Of a stretch of DNA of 64,000 nucleotides, positions 16,928 through 25,452 are shown piece by piece. The DNA comes from G965222505 sp965222505 (lineage in GTDB: Bacteria; Bacteroidota; Rhodothermia; Rhodothermales; DATKEJ01): assembly GCA_965222505.1 (NCBI GenBank), contig OZ244956.1, forward strand, positions 4,464,001 through 4,528,000. Direction: 5' to 3'. Below the pieces are notes generated by a model. That model saw only the letters and a list, made by a program, of their open reading frames with translations, searched no databases and had not been told where the DNA came from. The number at the start of each line of letters is the position of its first letter. Position 1 is the first letter of the stretch. The position numbers were made by a program, and so were the translations under genes.

Positions 16928-18191
16928 GAAAAGGGTACGGTTATACATTATTGGAGCGGGCAATCGGGGTACCACCTTTGCCCACTATGCCCTGGAGCAT
17001 CCAACCTTGGCCCGTATCACAGGCGTGGCTGAGCCGCGCACCCACTACCGCCAGCACCTTGCCCACCAGCACGCGATTCCTGAAACGCATGTGGCCTCTG
17101 CCTGGACGGACTTACTCCAGGTCCCACGCGAGGCTGATGCGGTCGTGATTGCGACACCAGATCGGTTTCATGCGGGCATTGCCGTGGCCTTCGCGGAAGC
17201 CGGGTATGCGATTCTGCTCGAAAAACCCATGGCCACAACCCTGGCCGACTGTGCCCGCATTGTAGCGAGCATCCAAAAACACAGGGTGATCTTCGGCGTG
17301 TGCCATGTCTATCGGTATGTGGCCTACACCCAACGGGTGAAGGCCATCATTAATGCGGGGACGTTGGGCCGCATCGTGAACATACAACATTATGAGCCGG
17401 TTGGCTACTGGCATCAGGCGCATAGTTTTGTGCGTGGAAATTGGCACAGTGAAAAGGAATCTGCTTTCATGTTGATGACCAAGTCGTGCCACGATATCGA
17501 CTGGCTTCAGTACCTCATGGGCGTGCCCTGCGAAGCGGTGTCGTCCTTTGGATCACTTTTGCACTTCCGGCCCGAAGCCCGTCCTGAGGGGGCTACCGAC
17601 CGATGTCTCGATTGCGCGGTGGAATCCAGGTGCCCCTATTCCGCCAAGAAGATTTATCTGGATGCCGTGGCACAGGGGGCTGATGGCTGGCCTTACGATG
17701 TGCTCACGCCGGACGTGACCGTATCCGGCATCACAAAAGCCCTCCGTGAGGGGCCCTATGGCCGCTGTGTGTACGTCTGTGACAACGACGTGGTAGACCA
17801 TCAGGTGGTCAACCTGCGATATGCCGGTGGCGCCACAGCCTCGTTTACCATGACGGCCTTCAACCGGGCAGGGGGCCGCAAATCTCGCATTCATGGGACG
17901 CTGGGAGATTTGTATGTTGATGTGAAGCGAGATGACACCTTAATCCGACATTTCGATTTCCTGACGGATGAGACCCACATCGAACACGTCACAGATCATG
18001 TCGATACCGTCCTGGCCGGCCATCACTGCGGGGATTACCGAACCATGGAACGGTTTATTCAAGCCGTTGCCACCCAAAACCAGAACCTGTTGCTCACCGG
18101 CCCGGAAGAAACCCTGGCCTCACACCGTACCGTCTTCGCCGCCGAACAAGCCCGCGTCGAAGACCGGGTTGTTTTTTTAACCGATACGTAG
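16926..18191 (+). CDS. Gfo/Idh/MocA family oxidoreductase with cysteine cluster (copy 3)
   Basis: The 421-residue protein has the Rossmann motif IIGAGNRG and the EKP triad at residues 99-101. The middle of the C-terminal domain contains RCLDCAVESRCPYSAKKIY, a C-x2-C-x5-C cluster that could bind a metal and marks a distinct subfamily. It is more distant from the other two Gfo proteins. ATG 16926 has a weak GG-rich upstream site and opens the natural first strand. It is divergent from the beta-propeller gene with no intergenic space. The stop codon falls in a lone GTAGAAC heptamer. Confidence 0.93.
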   Translation: MKRVRLYIIGAGNRGTTFAHYALEHPTLARITGVAEPRTHYRQHLAHQHAIPETHVASAWTDLLQVPREADAVVIATPDRFHAGIAVAFAEAGYAILLEKPMATTLADCARIVASIQKHRVIFGVCHVYRYVAYTQRVKAIINAGTLGRIVNIQHYEPVGYWHQAHSFVRGNWHSEKESAFMLMTKSCHDIDWLQYLMGVPCEAVSSFGSLLHFRPEARPEGATDRCLDCAVESRCPYSAKKIYLDAVAQGADGWPYDVLTPDVTVSGITKALREGPYGRCVYVCDNDVVDHQVVNLRYAGGATASFTMTAFNRAGGRKSRIHGTLGDLYVDVKRDDTLIRHFDFLTDETHIEHVTDHVDTVLAGHHCGDYRTMERFIQAVATQNQNLLLTGPEETLASHRTVFAAEQARVEDRVVFLTDT

Positions 18192-18227
18192 AACATAAAA
18201 ATGCAAATCAGGCGTTCAAAACCGAGT

Positions 18228-18286
18228 AGGTCCCCCTTTTAACTTCGGTCCTCTTTTGAAATGTATTCACCTGGATAAAGGGGGAC
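18228..18286. repeat. Inverted repeat GTCCCCCTTT...AAAGGGGGAC
   Basis: Ten-bp arms at 18230-18239 and 18277-18286 enclose a 37-bp loop in the 200-bp gap between the oxidoreductase and the dioxygenase. The remainder of the gap (18287-18393) is GC-rich and carries no recognisable gene. This looks like another dispersed intergenic repeat or a degraded miniature element rather than a terminator, because there is no T-run. Confidence 0.6.
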
Positions 18287-18393
18287 GACCGATGACGCCC
18301 AAGGCGAAGCCGGGCGGCACCGGTCCGGGGGATTTGGTTGCCACGGTCAGACCGTCAACCCCTGATTCGCATTGCTAACTACCGATCACTACC

Positions 18394-19200
18394 ATGTATC
18401 AAGACCACATCACCGCATTCCGGGAAACCGGCTACACCGTCGTCTCCGGCCTGTTCAGCCCGGAAGAGGTCGCAAACTATATCGCGCATTATATGGCCTT
18501 GCGGGCACAGGGCCGGCATCCGGGTGATTTTGCCGGGGTAGACTTGGGCAGCACCGATCCGTTGGTCCGATTTCCGCGCATGATCCATATGCACCGGTGG
18601 GATGCCTTGTCCAAAGACTGGTTGTTAGACCCTCGTTTGATCGGTCTGATGACGGCCTTGCTTGGCGATGCCCCGCTGGCGGTGCAAACGATGCTGTACT
18701 TTAAGCCGCCCGGTGCCCGAGGGCAAGCGCTACATCAGGACCAGTTTTATCTGCAAGCCAAACCCGGGGATTGTGTGGCCGCATGGATGGCCCTGGACGA
18801 TACCGATGAGGAAAACGGCTGTATGCGCATCGTGCCCCGGAGTCAGGACTGGCCCCTGCTCTGTACCGAAAAGGCCGACACCACACGGAGTTTTACGGAC
18901 GTTACTGTCCCGTTGCCTGAAGGCGTGATCGCCGACCCGGTACGGATGAAGGCCGGGGATGTGCTGTTCTTTACCGGGCACGTCATTCATGGCAGTTATC
19001 CCAACACCAGCACCACACGCTTTCGGCGTTCCCTGATCGGGCATTACCTGACTGCACAGGCCGAGGAGGTGGTAGATTTTTATCAGCCTGCGCTCCGTCC
19101 GGATGGTACAGAAGTGTGGCTGGCGCATAGCAAAAAAGGCGGTCCGTGCGGTGTATGGGTAGACCAGGATGGCACCCCCGTTATCGAATGGACCTCATGA
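18394..19200 (+). CDS. Phytanoyl-CoA dioxygenase (PhyH)-family oxygenase, copy 3
   Basis: The 268-residue protein has His114 and Asp116 in LHQDQFYL and distal His199 in GHVIHGSYPN, followed by an Arg in TRFRRSL, completing the Fe(II)/2-oxoglutarate site. The N-terminus (FRETGYTVVSGLFS) is typical of the family. It overlaps the start of the BNR gene by ATGA at 19197-19200, so translation of the two is coupled. It forms the first member of the PhyH-BNR-helical protein triplet, the mirror of the order seen at 4858-8646. Confidence 0.92.
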   Translation: MYQDHITAFRETGYTVVSGLFSPEEVANYIAHYMALRAQGRHPGDFAGVDLGSTDPLVRFPRMIHMHRWDALSKDWLLDPRLIGLMTALLGDAPLAVQTMLYFKPPGARGQALHQDQFYLQAKPGDCVAAWMALDDTDEENGCMRIVPRSQDWPLLCTEKADTTRSFTDVTVPLPEGVIADPVRMKAGDVLFFTGHVIHGSYPNTSTTRFRRSLIGHYLTAQAEEVVDFYQPALRPDGTEVWLAHSKKGGPCGVWVDQDGTPVIEWTS

Positions 19201-20123
19201 TGTACGCCGCGCTGCTTGAAACGGAAGGATACGTGGTCGGGGCTTCCAACGCGCCGAGTGGGTTGCACCGGTATGAAGGGGGAAGCGCGTGGCACCACCT
19301 GGGCTGGCGAAACGTACGGGCTTTTGGTCTGGCCTTTGATCCGACCGATCCGACCTTTGTTTATCTGGCTGCAGGCAACGGCGTGCTGCGTTCGATAGAT
19401 ACCGGGGCCACCTGGCGGATCACGACCGATTGGACCATCACGGAGGTCCTGGACCTCGTCCTTGATCCCTTTCAACCCGCCACCCTTTACATCGCAACGG
19501 CACATGGTGTATGGACCTCACCAGACCGGGGCGAAACCTGGCACCCACGCAACCAGGGGCTGACCGTACCCAACACCACCTTTACCCAGACTCTTGTTGC
19601 CGATGCCACACAGGTCGGTCGGTTGATTGTGGGCAGTGAAGCAGGGTTGTTTGAAACGACGGATCATGCGGTCCGCTGGCAGCCGCTGGGACAGCGAAAC
19701 ATCTCCATTCGCAAGCTCCAACAAAGTCCTGCCGATCCCCGGTTGTGGCTGGCCGGTACGGATGGTCACGGCGTACTCCGGTCTGAAGATCAGGGCCAAA
19801 CCTGGCAGTTCGTGCCGGGGCCGTTGGCGTCGCTCACGCTATATGCCGTTGCCCTGCATCCCCATCACCCCGACCGCATGGCTGTGGCCGGGTATGAAAC
19901 CGGCCTCTGGTTCACTGAAGACCGTGGCCAAACGTGGCAGCAGCGCATCGACGGCCTGACCGATACGACCGTCAAAGCTTTGCTGTGGGACCTGGAGGTG
20001 CAAGACCGACTGTGGGTCGGCACGGTCAAAGATGGAGTGTTTTGGACGGGCGATGCCGGTAGAACCTGGCACGATGCCGGGTTGCCGAACGCCTTTGTTT
20101 CAGCTTTTTTTATGATGGCCTGA
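19197..20123 (+). CDS. Cytoplasmic BNR/sortilin-type beta-propeller protein, copy 2
   Basis: The 308-residue protein is a paralogue of the protein at 6677-7654. It shares the opening TEGYVVGA...SGLH and the Asp-box blades SIDTGATW, SPDRGETW, SEDQGQTW, TEDRGQTW and TGDAGRTW. Unlike the first copy it has no signal peptide: the start (ATG 19197, overlapping the dioxygenase stop) leads directly into the first blade. An ATG at 19188 would add three residues. The helical protein gene follows after 2 bp. Location in the cytoplasm is inferred from the lack of a leader. Confidence 0.9.
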   Translation: MMYAALLETEGYVVGASNAPSGLHRYEGGSAWHHLGWRNVRAFGLAFDPTDPTFVYLAAGNGVLRSIDTGATWRITTDWTITEVLDLVLDPFQPATLYIATAHGVWTSPDRGETWHPRNQGLTVPNTTFTQTLVADATQVGRLIVGSEAGLFETTDHAVRWQPLGQRNISIRKLQQSPADPRLWLAGTDGHGVLRSEDQGQTWQFVPGPLASLTLYAVALHPHHPDRMAVAGYETGLWFTEDRGQTWQQRIDGLTDTTVKALLWDLEVQDRLWVGTVKDGVFWTGDAGRTWHDAGLPNAFVSAFFMMA

Positions 20124-20125
20124 TC

Positions 20126-21874
20126 ATGCCTGTAGATGCCACCCTGCAAAACCGGCGGGAACGATTAATCGACTTTTTCGCCGAGCGCGAAGCCGAGGGG
20201 TACCTGAACCGCATCGAATTCATTGAGGTGGCAGCCCGACTGTACCGAGGCCGGGTGGATCGGGAGACGCTGAAGGTACTGGATGATCTGCTGGCCGATC
20301 CGCATGGGGACATGTTCTGGATGTACCCGATGGTCCTGGTGTATTTCATTGGCCGGGACTGCTTGCCTCCTGAATACCGAGGCCGGATGCGCGACCTCTG
20401 GCGCACCTACACCCCTTACCGGGGCGACACCGAAAACCACTGGCTCATCTATTATGCCTCGCTCTATCTGATGGCCGAGGCCGATCCTGATGCATCGGGC
20501 ACTTCCTGGTTCAACGGGCGCAGTTCGGCAGAAAACTGGGCCGAAGCCGAAGCCTACATCAATCATTGGATCGACTTGACCACGCGCCGGGGGCAAGGGG
20601 AGTTCGATTCCCCGCATTATCTCAGCTTTTTTCTGGCACCGCTGGCGTTGTTGTATGCCTTCGCCGAGGCGTCTGCCATGAAAGAGAAGGCCCGGATGAT
20701 GCTCGATTACCTGATCGCTGATTTTGCAGCGACGCAACTTAACGGCCTCTATGCCGGAGCTTTTAGCCGCATCTACCCGGAGCCGACCCTTGAGCGGTGG
20801 CGCAACGGCAGCACCACGTTTGCCTGGTTGCTGTTTGGCAATACCCGGTTTGCGCCGGACGGAATCAATGTCATTTTGCCCCGTGCCGGGTATCGTCCGC
20901 ATGGGGTGGCCGTCATTCTGGCGATGAGCGGGTATATCCTCCCCGATGTGATTCAGCGGATAGCCACGGACCGGCGTATGCCGTACGTCCAAAGGGCCTT
21001 GAAACGGACCCGGCACCGGATTCGGTATAGCGAGGTGCGTAATGCGCCTGTTTATAAAACGCTGTATATGTCGGCAGACTATGCGGTGGGTTCGATGCAG
21101 GGGGGGCTACTCCAACCCATTCAACAACACACCTGGGAAGTGCAATGGGCCACCGACGATCCATTGGAGGGGTTTAATGTGCTGTTTGGCATACAGCCCT
21201 ACTCATCGGGGCATGAGTTGGGGATGTACTTCCCCGAAGAACCCAAACTGCTGACACGCTCCGTGGTGCAGGCCGAAAAAGGGACCTATGATTCGCCCGA
21301 CAAATGGACCGGTGGCTCGCCCTTTGAGCAGGTCTTTCAGCATGAGGATGTACTGGTTGCGCTCTACGACATCCCTCCGGGTACGCGCTTTCCGCACATC
21401 GCTGCCTTTTTCTCCCGGACGCTGACAAGGTTGGTGGAATCGGCATCCGGATGGATCTTTGCACAGGGAGGGCAGGCGTACATCGGGTACTATCCGTTGG
21501 CCCCTTACGAATGGCAGGATGAACCGGGAGGGCACCGTCGGCTGCACAGTACGGCTTTGCAAAACGGTGCCGTCGTTCAGGTGGCCTCGGCCTCGACCTT
21601 TGAATCATTCAAAGCTTTTCAGGAAGCCGTTGAACGGTTGCCGCTGGAGACCGGCACCACGCCGCAACCGTGGGTAAAGTACACCACCTTGCGTGGAACA
21701 GCAGTCGCTTGTCGGTATGGCGGCGTACCACAGGTGGAGGGGGTACCCGTAGCATATGACGCATGGCCCTTGTTCGATGGGCCGTACCTGAAGGCTGAAA
21801 AAGACAGCCGGAGATTAACCATTCAGCACGGGAGAGAACAGCATGACCTGGATTTTAACGCCGTGCTGTCATAA
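20126..21874 (+). CDS. Cytoplasmic paralogue of the 'RGDTENHW' helical protein, copy 2
   Basis: The 582-residue protein is closely related to the secreted protein at 4858-6675 along most of its length (shared RGDTENHW at 99-106, MMLDYLIADFA, LKRTRHRIR, SPDKWTGGSPFEQVFQHED). It has no signal peptide and begins MPVDATLQNRRERLIDFF. The conserved Asp-Thr-Glu-Asn-His-Trp block and surrounding aromatic helices are the best candidates for an active or binding site. It follows its BNR partner by 2 bp. The C-terminal codons run into a TonB-receptor fragment on the opposite strand, but the protein ends at about the same point as its paralogue, so it is probably complete. Confidence 0.85.
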   Translation: MPVDATLQNRRERLIDFFAEREAEGYLNRIEFIEVAARLYRGRVDRETLKVLDDLLADPHGDMFWMYPMVLVYFIGRDCLPPEYRGRMRDLWRTYTPYRGDTENHWLIYYASLYLMAEADPDASGTSWFNGRSSAENWAEAEAYINHWIDLTTRRGQGEFDSPHYLSFFLAPLALLYAFAEASAMKEKARMMLDYLIADFAATQLNGLYAGAFSRIYPEPTLERWRNGSTTFAWLLFGNTRFAPDGINVILPRAGYRPHGVAVILAMSGYILPDVIQRIATDRRMPYVQRALKRTRHRIRYSEVRNAPVYKTLYMSADYAVGSMQGGLLQPIQQHTWEVQWATDDPLEGFNVLFGIQPYSSGHELGMYFPEEPKLLTRSVVQAEKGTYDSPDKWTGGSPFEQVFQHEDVLVALYDIPPGTRFPHIAAFFSRTLTRLVESASGWIFAQGGQAYIGYYPLAPYEWQDEPGGHRRLHSTALQNGAVVQVASASTFESFKAFQEAVERLPLETGTTPQPWVKYTTLRGTAVACRYGGVPQVEGVPVAYDAWPLFDGPYLKAEKDSRRLTIQHGREQHDLDFNAVLS

Positions 21875-21879
21875 ACCCC

Positions 21880-22311
21880 ATTGTAGTCCAGGTTCAGGTT
21901 GAGGAGGTGGGAGGGACCGCCCCTTGTACCGTCGCTGTTCTGAAAGAGCAATTCCGTCGGGTCACGGAATCGGTCTTCCCGAAAGTTGATGCCTTCCGAG
22001 GAACGTTGTTCATCCCGAAACCCATAGTTGGCAAACAGGTTGAGTTTGCCTTTCTGGTAGTTGATATTGCCGCCCACATTGTATTTGTCCCAGGTCCCCA
22101 TTCCGGCACTGATCCCGCCATTGAGGCCGAGGTCCTGGTTTTGTTTCATCACGATGTTAATGATGCCAGACATCCCATCCGGATCATACCGGGCCGAAGG
22201 ATTCGGGATAACCTCAATGCGCTCCACTACATCGGCGGGCCATTGTTGGAGCATCCCGGCCAGCATCTCGCCCCGCAAGGGGGTGGGCCGACCGTTGATC
22301 ACAGCCGTGCA
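21880..22311 (-). pseudogene. TonB-dependent outer-membrane receptor fragment (plug and start of barrel)
   Basis: About 144 residues match the plug domain of an outer-membrane-protein-type TonB receptor: INGRPTPLRGEM, VVERIEVIPNPSARYDPDG, GIINIVMKQN, then barrel-like strands (GTWDKYNVGGNINYQ, LNLFANYGFRDEQ). An in-frame stop lies just upstream of A-V-I-N-G-R, so the signal and carboxypeptidase-like domain are missing. At the other end the homology stops at L-N-L-D-Y-N-G-V, next to the helical-protein gene. It is therefore a remnant of a roughly 800-residue receptor and not a working gene. Confidence 0.75.
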
Positions 22312-22513
22312 GATTCAAAAGAAATAACCTCGGAGGGTGGGGAATGCCTATCCAAACCTCCTAAAAGAAAAGATTTTTACAGGATTCGTCGATCAGACGA
22401 ACCGCAATAGGTTTTGATTCCCTCCTCCATGAATCTTCTTGTTGCAGAGCTAAATCCATAACTTAAAATGGGGCGGCCACGTCGTTCGGGCCGATACGCG
22501 GCCCTTACTTCTC

Positions 22514-22638
22514 GCCGTGACACAGAAGTGATGAGTGCAGCAAGTCCTCAATGTTTATGCAAAGAGCTGATAAATCCAGATGTCGTAGTTTGTCTATGTC
22601 GTGACACAGAAGGGAAGGCTGCGGCATATCCTCTATGT
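22514..22638. repeat. Pair of degenerate 41-bp direct repeats in a 400-bp non-coding gap
   Basis: Segments 22514-22554 and 22598-22638 align without gaps at roughly 78% identity; both start G-Y-CGTGACACAGAAG and end TCCTC-N-ATGT. The rest of the gap between the TonB fragment and the SDR (22312-22709) shows no credible gene. The second repeat is followed by TGTCATTACGAG, reminiscent of common dispersed palindromic repeats. Confidence 0.55.
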
Positions 22639-22709
22639 CATTACGAGTTCCGGCACAGCCGGGGTGTGGTAGTCCCATTACGAGCACTGTATCATCAAAA
22701 TAAATCACT

Positions 22710-23477
22710 ATGCCTGCATTAACCGGCAAAACCGTACTTGTTACGGGGGTGAGCAATCCGCTTGGCATCGGCCTGGGCATTGCCCGGCACCTGGCTGCGC
22801 TGGGGGCCGATGTCTTCGCGCACGGCTATGCCGACGGCCTGGACGGTCTGGATCGGGCATATGCCAAACAGGAGGCTCTGGTCGCCGAATTGCGTACCCA
22901 CGGCACCCGCATCGTCTACCGTCAAGCCGATTTTGAAGACCCGGAGGCCCCGGCCCAACTCATTCGGGAAGCTTGTGACACGTTCGGCCACCTCGACATA
23001 CTGGTGATCAATCACACCTATGACACCCTCAAAAAACTGGACGACCTGACCGCAGCCGAAATCGACCGGCACCTGCACATCAACATCCGGGCGGCCCTGT
23101 TGCTGGTGCAGACCTTTGCCCGGTTGCACGATGGTCGGTCTGGAGGGCGCATCGTCATGCTCACATCCGGGCAACACCTGGGACCGATGCCGGATGTGGC
23201 CTATGTTGCCTCAAAAGGGGCCTTGCACCAACTCACCGCCAGCCTTTCGGATCAACTCATCGGCCAAAACATCACCGTCAACACCGTCAACCCCGGTCCC
23301 ACCCGGACCTTTGTGCCGGATGATGGACTGGACGAGGCCGTCATCGCCAGGATGCCGCAGGGCCGGTGGGGCTTACCCGAGGATGCCGCAAAACTCATCG
23401 GGTGGCTGGTTTCGGATGAAGCCGTTTGGGTGACCGGCCAGGTCATTAACTCAGAAGGTGGGTTTCGGCGAGGGTAG
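22710..23477 (+). CDS. Short-chain dehydrogenase/reductase (copy 2)
   Basis: The 255-residue SDR has a cofactor motif with an insertion (TGVSNPLGIGLGIA), Asn in place of part of NNAG (VINHTYD), and the catalytic pair Tyr165/Lys169 in YVASK with Ser near 151 (LTSGQ). The C-terminus ends GQVINSEGGF. The altered NNAG region is seen in SDRs of the 3-oxoacyl reductase group and suggests a distinct substrate. It is the last gene of the carbohydrate island and is isolated by non-coding DNA on both sides. Confidence 0.92.
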   Translation: MPALTGKTVLVTGVSNPLGIGLGIARHLAALGADVFAHGYADGLDGLDRAYAKQEALVAELRTHGTRIVYRQADFEDPEAPAQLIREACDTFGHLDILVINHTYDTLKKLDDLTAAEIDRHLHINIRAALLLVQTFARLHDGRSGGRIVMLTSGQHLGPMPDVAYVASKGALHQLTASLSDQLIGQNITVNTVNPGPTRTFVPDDGLDEAVIARMPQGRWGLPEDAAKLIGWLVSDEAVWVTGQVINSEGGFRRG

Positions 23478-23542
23478 CGGCGCAGTAAATACAGGCCATA
23501 CTTTGTCTTCATGAGGTGGTGGCGTTAGATTGTAGGAGATAC

Positions 23543-23563
23543 ACCACTAACCACTAACCATTC
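23543..23563. repeat. Three heptamers upstream of the serine ammonia-lyase gene
   Basis: ACCACTA, ACCACTA, ACCATTC run in 7-bp phase and end 4 bp before the ATG. A loosely inverse stretch (GGTGGTGGCGTTAGA) lies about 25 bp upstream, so this may be a decayed heptamer element. The Shine-Dalgarno position is occupied by the repeat. Confidence 0.5.
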
Positions 23564-23567
23564 CAAT

Positions 23568-25151
23568 ATGCGGTCAAGTATATTTAATGATGTATTGGGG
23601 CCGGTCATGCGTGGGCCGTCGAGTTCGCATACGGCTGCGTCCTGGCGGATCGGAAAAATCGCAATGGCCCTCCTGGATGATGAACTGGCCGAAGCCCTTG
23701 TGGAGTTTGATGCGGATGGGGCCTGGGCACCGAATTACGAAGAACAAGGCACCGTGATGGGGCTCAACGGCGGATTGCTGGGCATCGACATCACCGACGC
23801 TCGCATCATCGACACCGATGCCGTCGCCCGGCAACAGCAGGTTGACATTACCTACGCCATCAGCCGTTTCCCGACCGATCACGCCAACACGGTCCGGCTT
23901 CGTATCAAGGGCCGGTCCGGGAAAACGCTGGTGTTTGTGGCCGTCTCTCTGGGGGGCGGCATGTTTGAAATTCGCATGCTCAACGGCCATGCGCTCAGTA
24001 TACAGGGAGGGTATTATGAGTTGATCGGATTCGCCAGGGGAAACCTGACCCCTGAGCACATGGATCAACTAAAAGCGGTATTGCCGAAAGGGTGTATCCT
24101 CTATGTGGACGAAGGGGCATTCCACAGTTTGATCCAGCTGAAATCGGCCACGCCGTTTGCTGAGGTGTTGCGCAGTCAGTTCCGGCAGTGGGAATGGCTT
24201 GAGCATGTGGCCATCGCCGCACCTATTCTGCCCATTCTGTCCGGCAACGAGCAGGCGTATGCCTTTACGTCCGTGCCAGGCCTGTTGGAATACAATGCCG
24301 GCAAGGATTTGTCTCTTGGGGCCCTCGGCCTGATGTACGAGCGGCAGCGTAGCGGATTACCAGAATCGGTGCTGCTGGACAAAATGCAAACGCTGATTGA
24401 CATAATAGAAGGAAGCATTGTGAGGGGATTAGCGGGTACTCAATACGAAGACCGCATTTTACAGCAGCAATCCCATTTGATTCAGGACGCCGAATCGCGG
24501 GGTCGCATCCCGGCTGATACATGCACCAACCGGCTGATTGAAAATATCGCAGCGATCATGGAATCCAAAAGCGCGATGGAAGTGGTGGTTGCTGCGCCAA
24601 CGGCCGGGGGATGCGGGGCCTTGGGCGGTACCCTCAAAGCCTTTGCCGATCAATACCAAATTGCTCAGCAACAGAAGGTCCGGGCCTATTTTGCTGCCGG
24701 TATGGTGGGGGTATTCTTCTCAGAGGGGCCGGGCTTTTCGGCGGAAGAAGGGGGGTGCCAGCTTGAAACCGGTGCGGCAGCGGCCATGACGGCAGCAGCC
24801 CTGGTCGAACTCTCTGGTGGATCGGCAACGCAGGCCATCAATGCGGCTTCGATGGCCCTCCAGAACACGATTGGTCTGGTGTGTGATCCCGTCGCGGACC
24901 GGGTTGAGGTGCCTTGCCTGGGCAAAAACATCTCTGCCGGGATGAATGCCACATCGGCGTCTGTAATGGCCCTGGCCGGATTTGACCCTGTAATTCCGTT
25001 GGATGAGGTCATTTTGACCGTAGAACGGGTGGCCGCTACTTTGCCGGCTTCGCTGTGTTGTACCGGAAAAGGAGGGCTGGCGATTACGCCCAAATCGGTC
25101 GAACTCAAAGCGATGTTGGCCGAAAACAAGGCCCGTCGCTGTGCCTGCTGA
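23568..25151 (+). CDS. sdaA: L-serine ammonia-lyase, iron-sulfur dependent, single chain
   Basis: The 527-residue protein fuses the beta (SdaAB-like, residues 1 to about 210) and alpha (SdaAA-like) parts. The N-terminal SIFNDVLGPVMRGPSSSHTA is diagnostic. Three cysteines suitable for the 4Fe-4S cluster are present: Cys349 in AGGCGALGG, and Cys439 and Cys450 in VCDPVADRVEVPCLG. The enzyme deaminates L-serine to pyruvate and ammonia in the cytoplasm. The length and C-terminal Cys-Ala-Cys are compatible with complete single-chain forms. It is convergent with the large secreted protein gene and shares no operon with the carbohydrate genes. Confidence 0.95.
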   Translation: MRSSIFNDVLGPVMRGPSSSHTAASWRIGKIAMALLDDELAEALVEFDADGAWAPNYEEQGTVMGLNGGLLGIDITDARIIDTDAVARQQQVDITYAISRFPTDHANTVRLRIKGRSGKTLVFVAVSLGGGMFEIRMLNGHALSIQGGYYELIGFARGNLTPEHMDQLKAVLPKGCILYVDEGAFHSLIQLKSATPFAEVLRSQFRQWEWLEHVAIAAPILPILSGNEQAYAFTSVPGLLEYNAGKDLSLGALGLMYERQRSGLPESVLLDKMQTLIDIIEGSIVRGLAGTQYEDRILQQQSHLIQDAESRGRIPADTCTNRLIENIAAIMESKSAMEVVVAAPTAGGCGALGGTLKAFADQYQIAQQQKVRAYFAAGMVGVFFSEGPGFSAEEGGCQLETGAAAAMTAAALVELSGGSATQAINAASMALQNTIGLVCDPVADRVEVPCLGKNISAGMNATSASVMALAGFDPVIPLDEVILTVERVAATLPASLCCTGKGGLAITPKSVELKAMLAENKARRCAC

Positions 25152-25188
25152 CGATATGACTGTGCAAGGTTCAGCTTTCCCTATCCTG

Positions 25189-25323
25189 TCATGGCGAGGA
25201 GCCAACCGGCAGGGCGGCGAAGTGGCCATCCCATGCCGAAAAGGCATGGCGTTCCGTTTCATCCGGTTGGGCACACGCTGTAACGGTAAGGCCGAGGAAG
25301 AGGAAGAAAAAGACGATTCGCAT
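25189..25323 (-). pseudogene. Remnant of a small lipoprotein gene, signal peptide only
   Basis: A 44-codon frame begins MRIVFFFLFLGLTVTAC, a convincing lipoprotein signal, and continues AQPDETERHA. It then enters DNA that resembles a dispersed GTCATGGCGAGGAG-type repeat, which dictates the remaining residues up to the stop. I read it as the 5' end of a lost lipoprotein gene truncated by a repeat; it could also be a chance frame. Confidence 0.3.
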
Positions 25324-25368
25324 GGGGTGGGGCATTGCATCAAAAAATGGTGGATGCCGCAAGATATG

Positions 25369-25420
25369 AAAAGAGGGGACCTCCTTCGAAATATCCCTTC
25401 CGTATAGAAGGAGGCCCCTC
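25369..25420 (-). terminator. Rho-independent terminator of the dockerin protein gene
   Basis: Arms GAGGGGACCTCCTTC (25373-25387) and GAAGGAGGCCCCTC (25407-25420) form a strong stem with a 19-bp loop. On the minus strand the stem is followed by TTTT (25372-25369). It sits 33 bp past the stop codon of the gene at 25453-28293. It may also slow transcription from the convergent sdaA side. Confidence 0.8.
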
Positions 25421-25452
25421 GGTGGGCCCAAGGCCCAGTACAGGTTGATGTT

